Part shown: in pieces, positions 13,060 through 13,234 of the stretch | Numbering within the stretch: position 1 is the first letter of the stretch | Layout: every line of letters begins with the position of its first letter | Origin: JAKAXG01 sp035702985 | Lineage (GTDB): Bacteria > Actinomycetota > Acidimicrobiia > Acidimicrobiales > Palsa-688 | Assembly (NCBI GenBank): GCA_035702985.1 | Contig: DASSZD010000050.1 | Coordinates: forward strand, 1-13,234 | DNA length: 13,234 nt | Direction of reading: 5' to 3' | The notes under the pieces: generated by a model | Databases searched by the model: none | Told to the model about the DNA's origin: nothing | The model's input: only the letters and a program-made list of their open reading frames with translations | Made by a program: the position numbers and the translations under genes

Positions 13060-13234
13060 GTGCCCATCTACGCCCTCGGCGACCGAGAACCGCAGATCCA
13101 CGGAACCGCATTCGTCCACCCCGAAGCCACCGTGATCGGCAGCGTCCGCCTGGGTCCCCGCTCCAGCGTGTGGCCCCAGGCGGTGCTGCGCGGCGACTAC
13201 GGATCCATCACCATCGGCGAGGCCAGCAACGTCC
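13060..13234 (+). CDS. Gamma-carbonic-anhydrase-like (left-handed beta-helix) protein, 3' truncated
   Basis: Only the first 58 residues are in the window. They begin MPIYALGDREPQIHGTAFVHPEA and continue with VIGSVRLGPRSSVWPQAVLRGDYGSITIGEASNV. This is the classic start of the gamma carbonic anhydrase family (PaaY/YrdA/CaiE type): hexapeptide repeats of a left-handed beta-helix and the conserved SSVWP.AVLRGD. Members are trimers with a metal between subunits; the metal-binding His residues lie mostly beyond the window edge, so true carbonic anhydrase activity cannot be judged. GTG at 13060 is chosen because the family's conserved N-terminus begins there; it has no clear Shine-Dalgarno and a TANNNT element lies in leaderless position. 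A 10-bp-periodic repeat tract lies directly upstream. Confidence 0.92.
   Translation, partial: MPIYALGDREPQIHGTAFVHPEATVIGSVRLGPRSSVWPQAVLRGDYGSITIGEASNV

Noticed and set aside
12833..13135. Collagen-like Pro/Gly/Ala open frames over the 10-bp repeat tract
   Set aside because: The pattern comes directly from the 10-bp (30-base, ten-residue) periodicity, the frame overlaps the carbonic anhydrase start out of phase, and no ribosome binding site fits.

Overview
This window is very GC-rich, densely packed bacterial DNA. The gene content points to Actinomycetota. It includes a mycothiol-type maleylpyruvate isomerase relative, a luciferase-like oxidoreductase of the kind that often uses F420, an MpaB/Lcp-type oxygenase, a zinc-ribbon baeRF protein, and Thr/Pro-rich extracytoplasmic tails. 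The class Acidimicrobiia is a reasonable guess, but it is inference. I see no rRNA, tRNA, insertion sequence or CRISPR array.

Layout. (1) 1-1832: a 5'-truncated GAF-GGDEF-EAL cyclic-di-GMP enzyme (+), convergent with a baeRF/Vms1-like protein (-, 1852-3015). (2) 3016-3214: a divergent promoter region holding a probable leaderless 24-codon ORF that overlaps (TAATG) an LLM-class oxidoreductase gene (+, 3215-4120). (3) 4203-5455: an MscS-type channel gene (+) whose stop overlaps the start of a small membrane-anchored Thr/Pro-rich protein. (4) 5478-9684 (-): a 962-aa protein with a degenerate class III cyclase domain, a STAND-like ATPase and a helical region, followed downstream by a PAS-EAL phosphodiesterase. 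(5) 9793-10647 (+): an MpaB/DUF2236 oxygenase whose stop codon lies in the first of four exact 17-bp tandem repeats. (6) 10739-11926 (-): an unrecognised secreted protein of 395 aa, divergent from a DinB/MDMPI-like metal protein (12149-12745, +). (7) 12746-13059: a long perfect GC hairpin, then a 10-bp-periodic repeat tract, then a probable leaderless promoter for a gamma-carbonic-anhydrase-like gene that runs off the window (13060-13234).

Functionally the region looks like a signalling and envelope neighbourhood rather than one pathway. It has two cyclic-di-GMP enzymes with different sensor domains, a large ATPase regulator, a tension-gated channel with a coupled wall-spanning partner, and a secreted orphan protein. 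Metabolic genes (oxidoreductase, oxygenase, thiol-dependent enzyme, carbonic anhydrase-like) are interspersed. No single operon unites them. The less ordinary signals are the leaderless overlapping small ORF, the two short-period repeat tracts, the cyclase domain lacking a metal ligand, and the orphan secreted and Thr/Pro-rich proteins. I did not find a clearly new multi-gene system.
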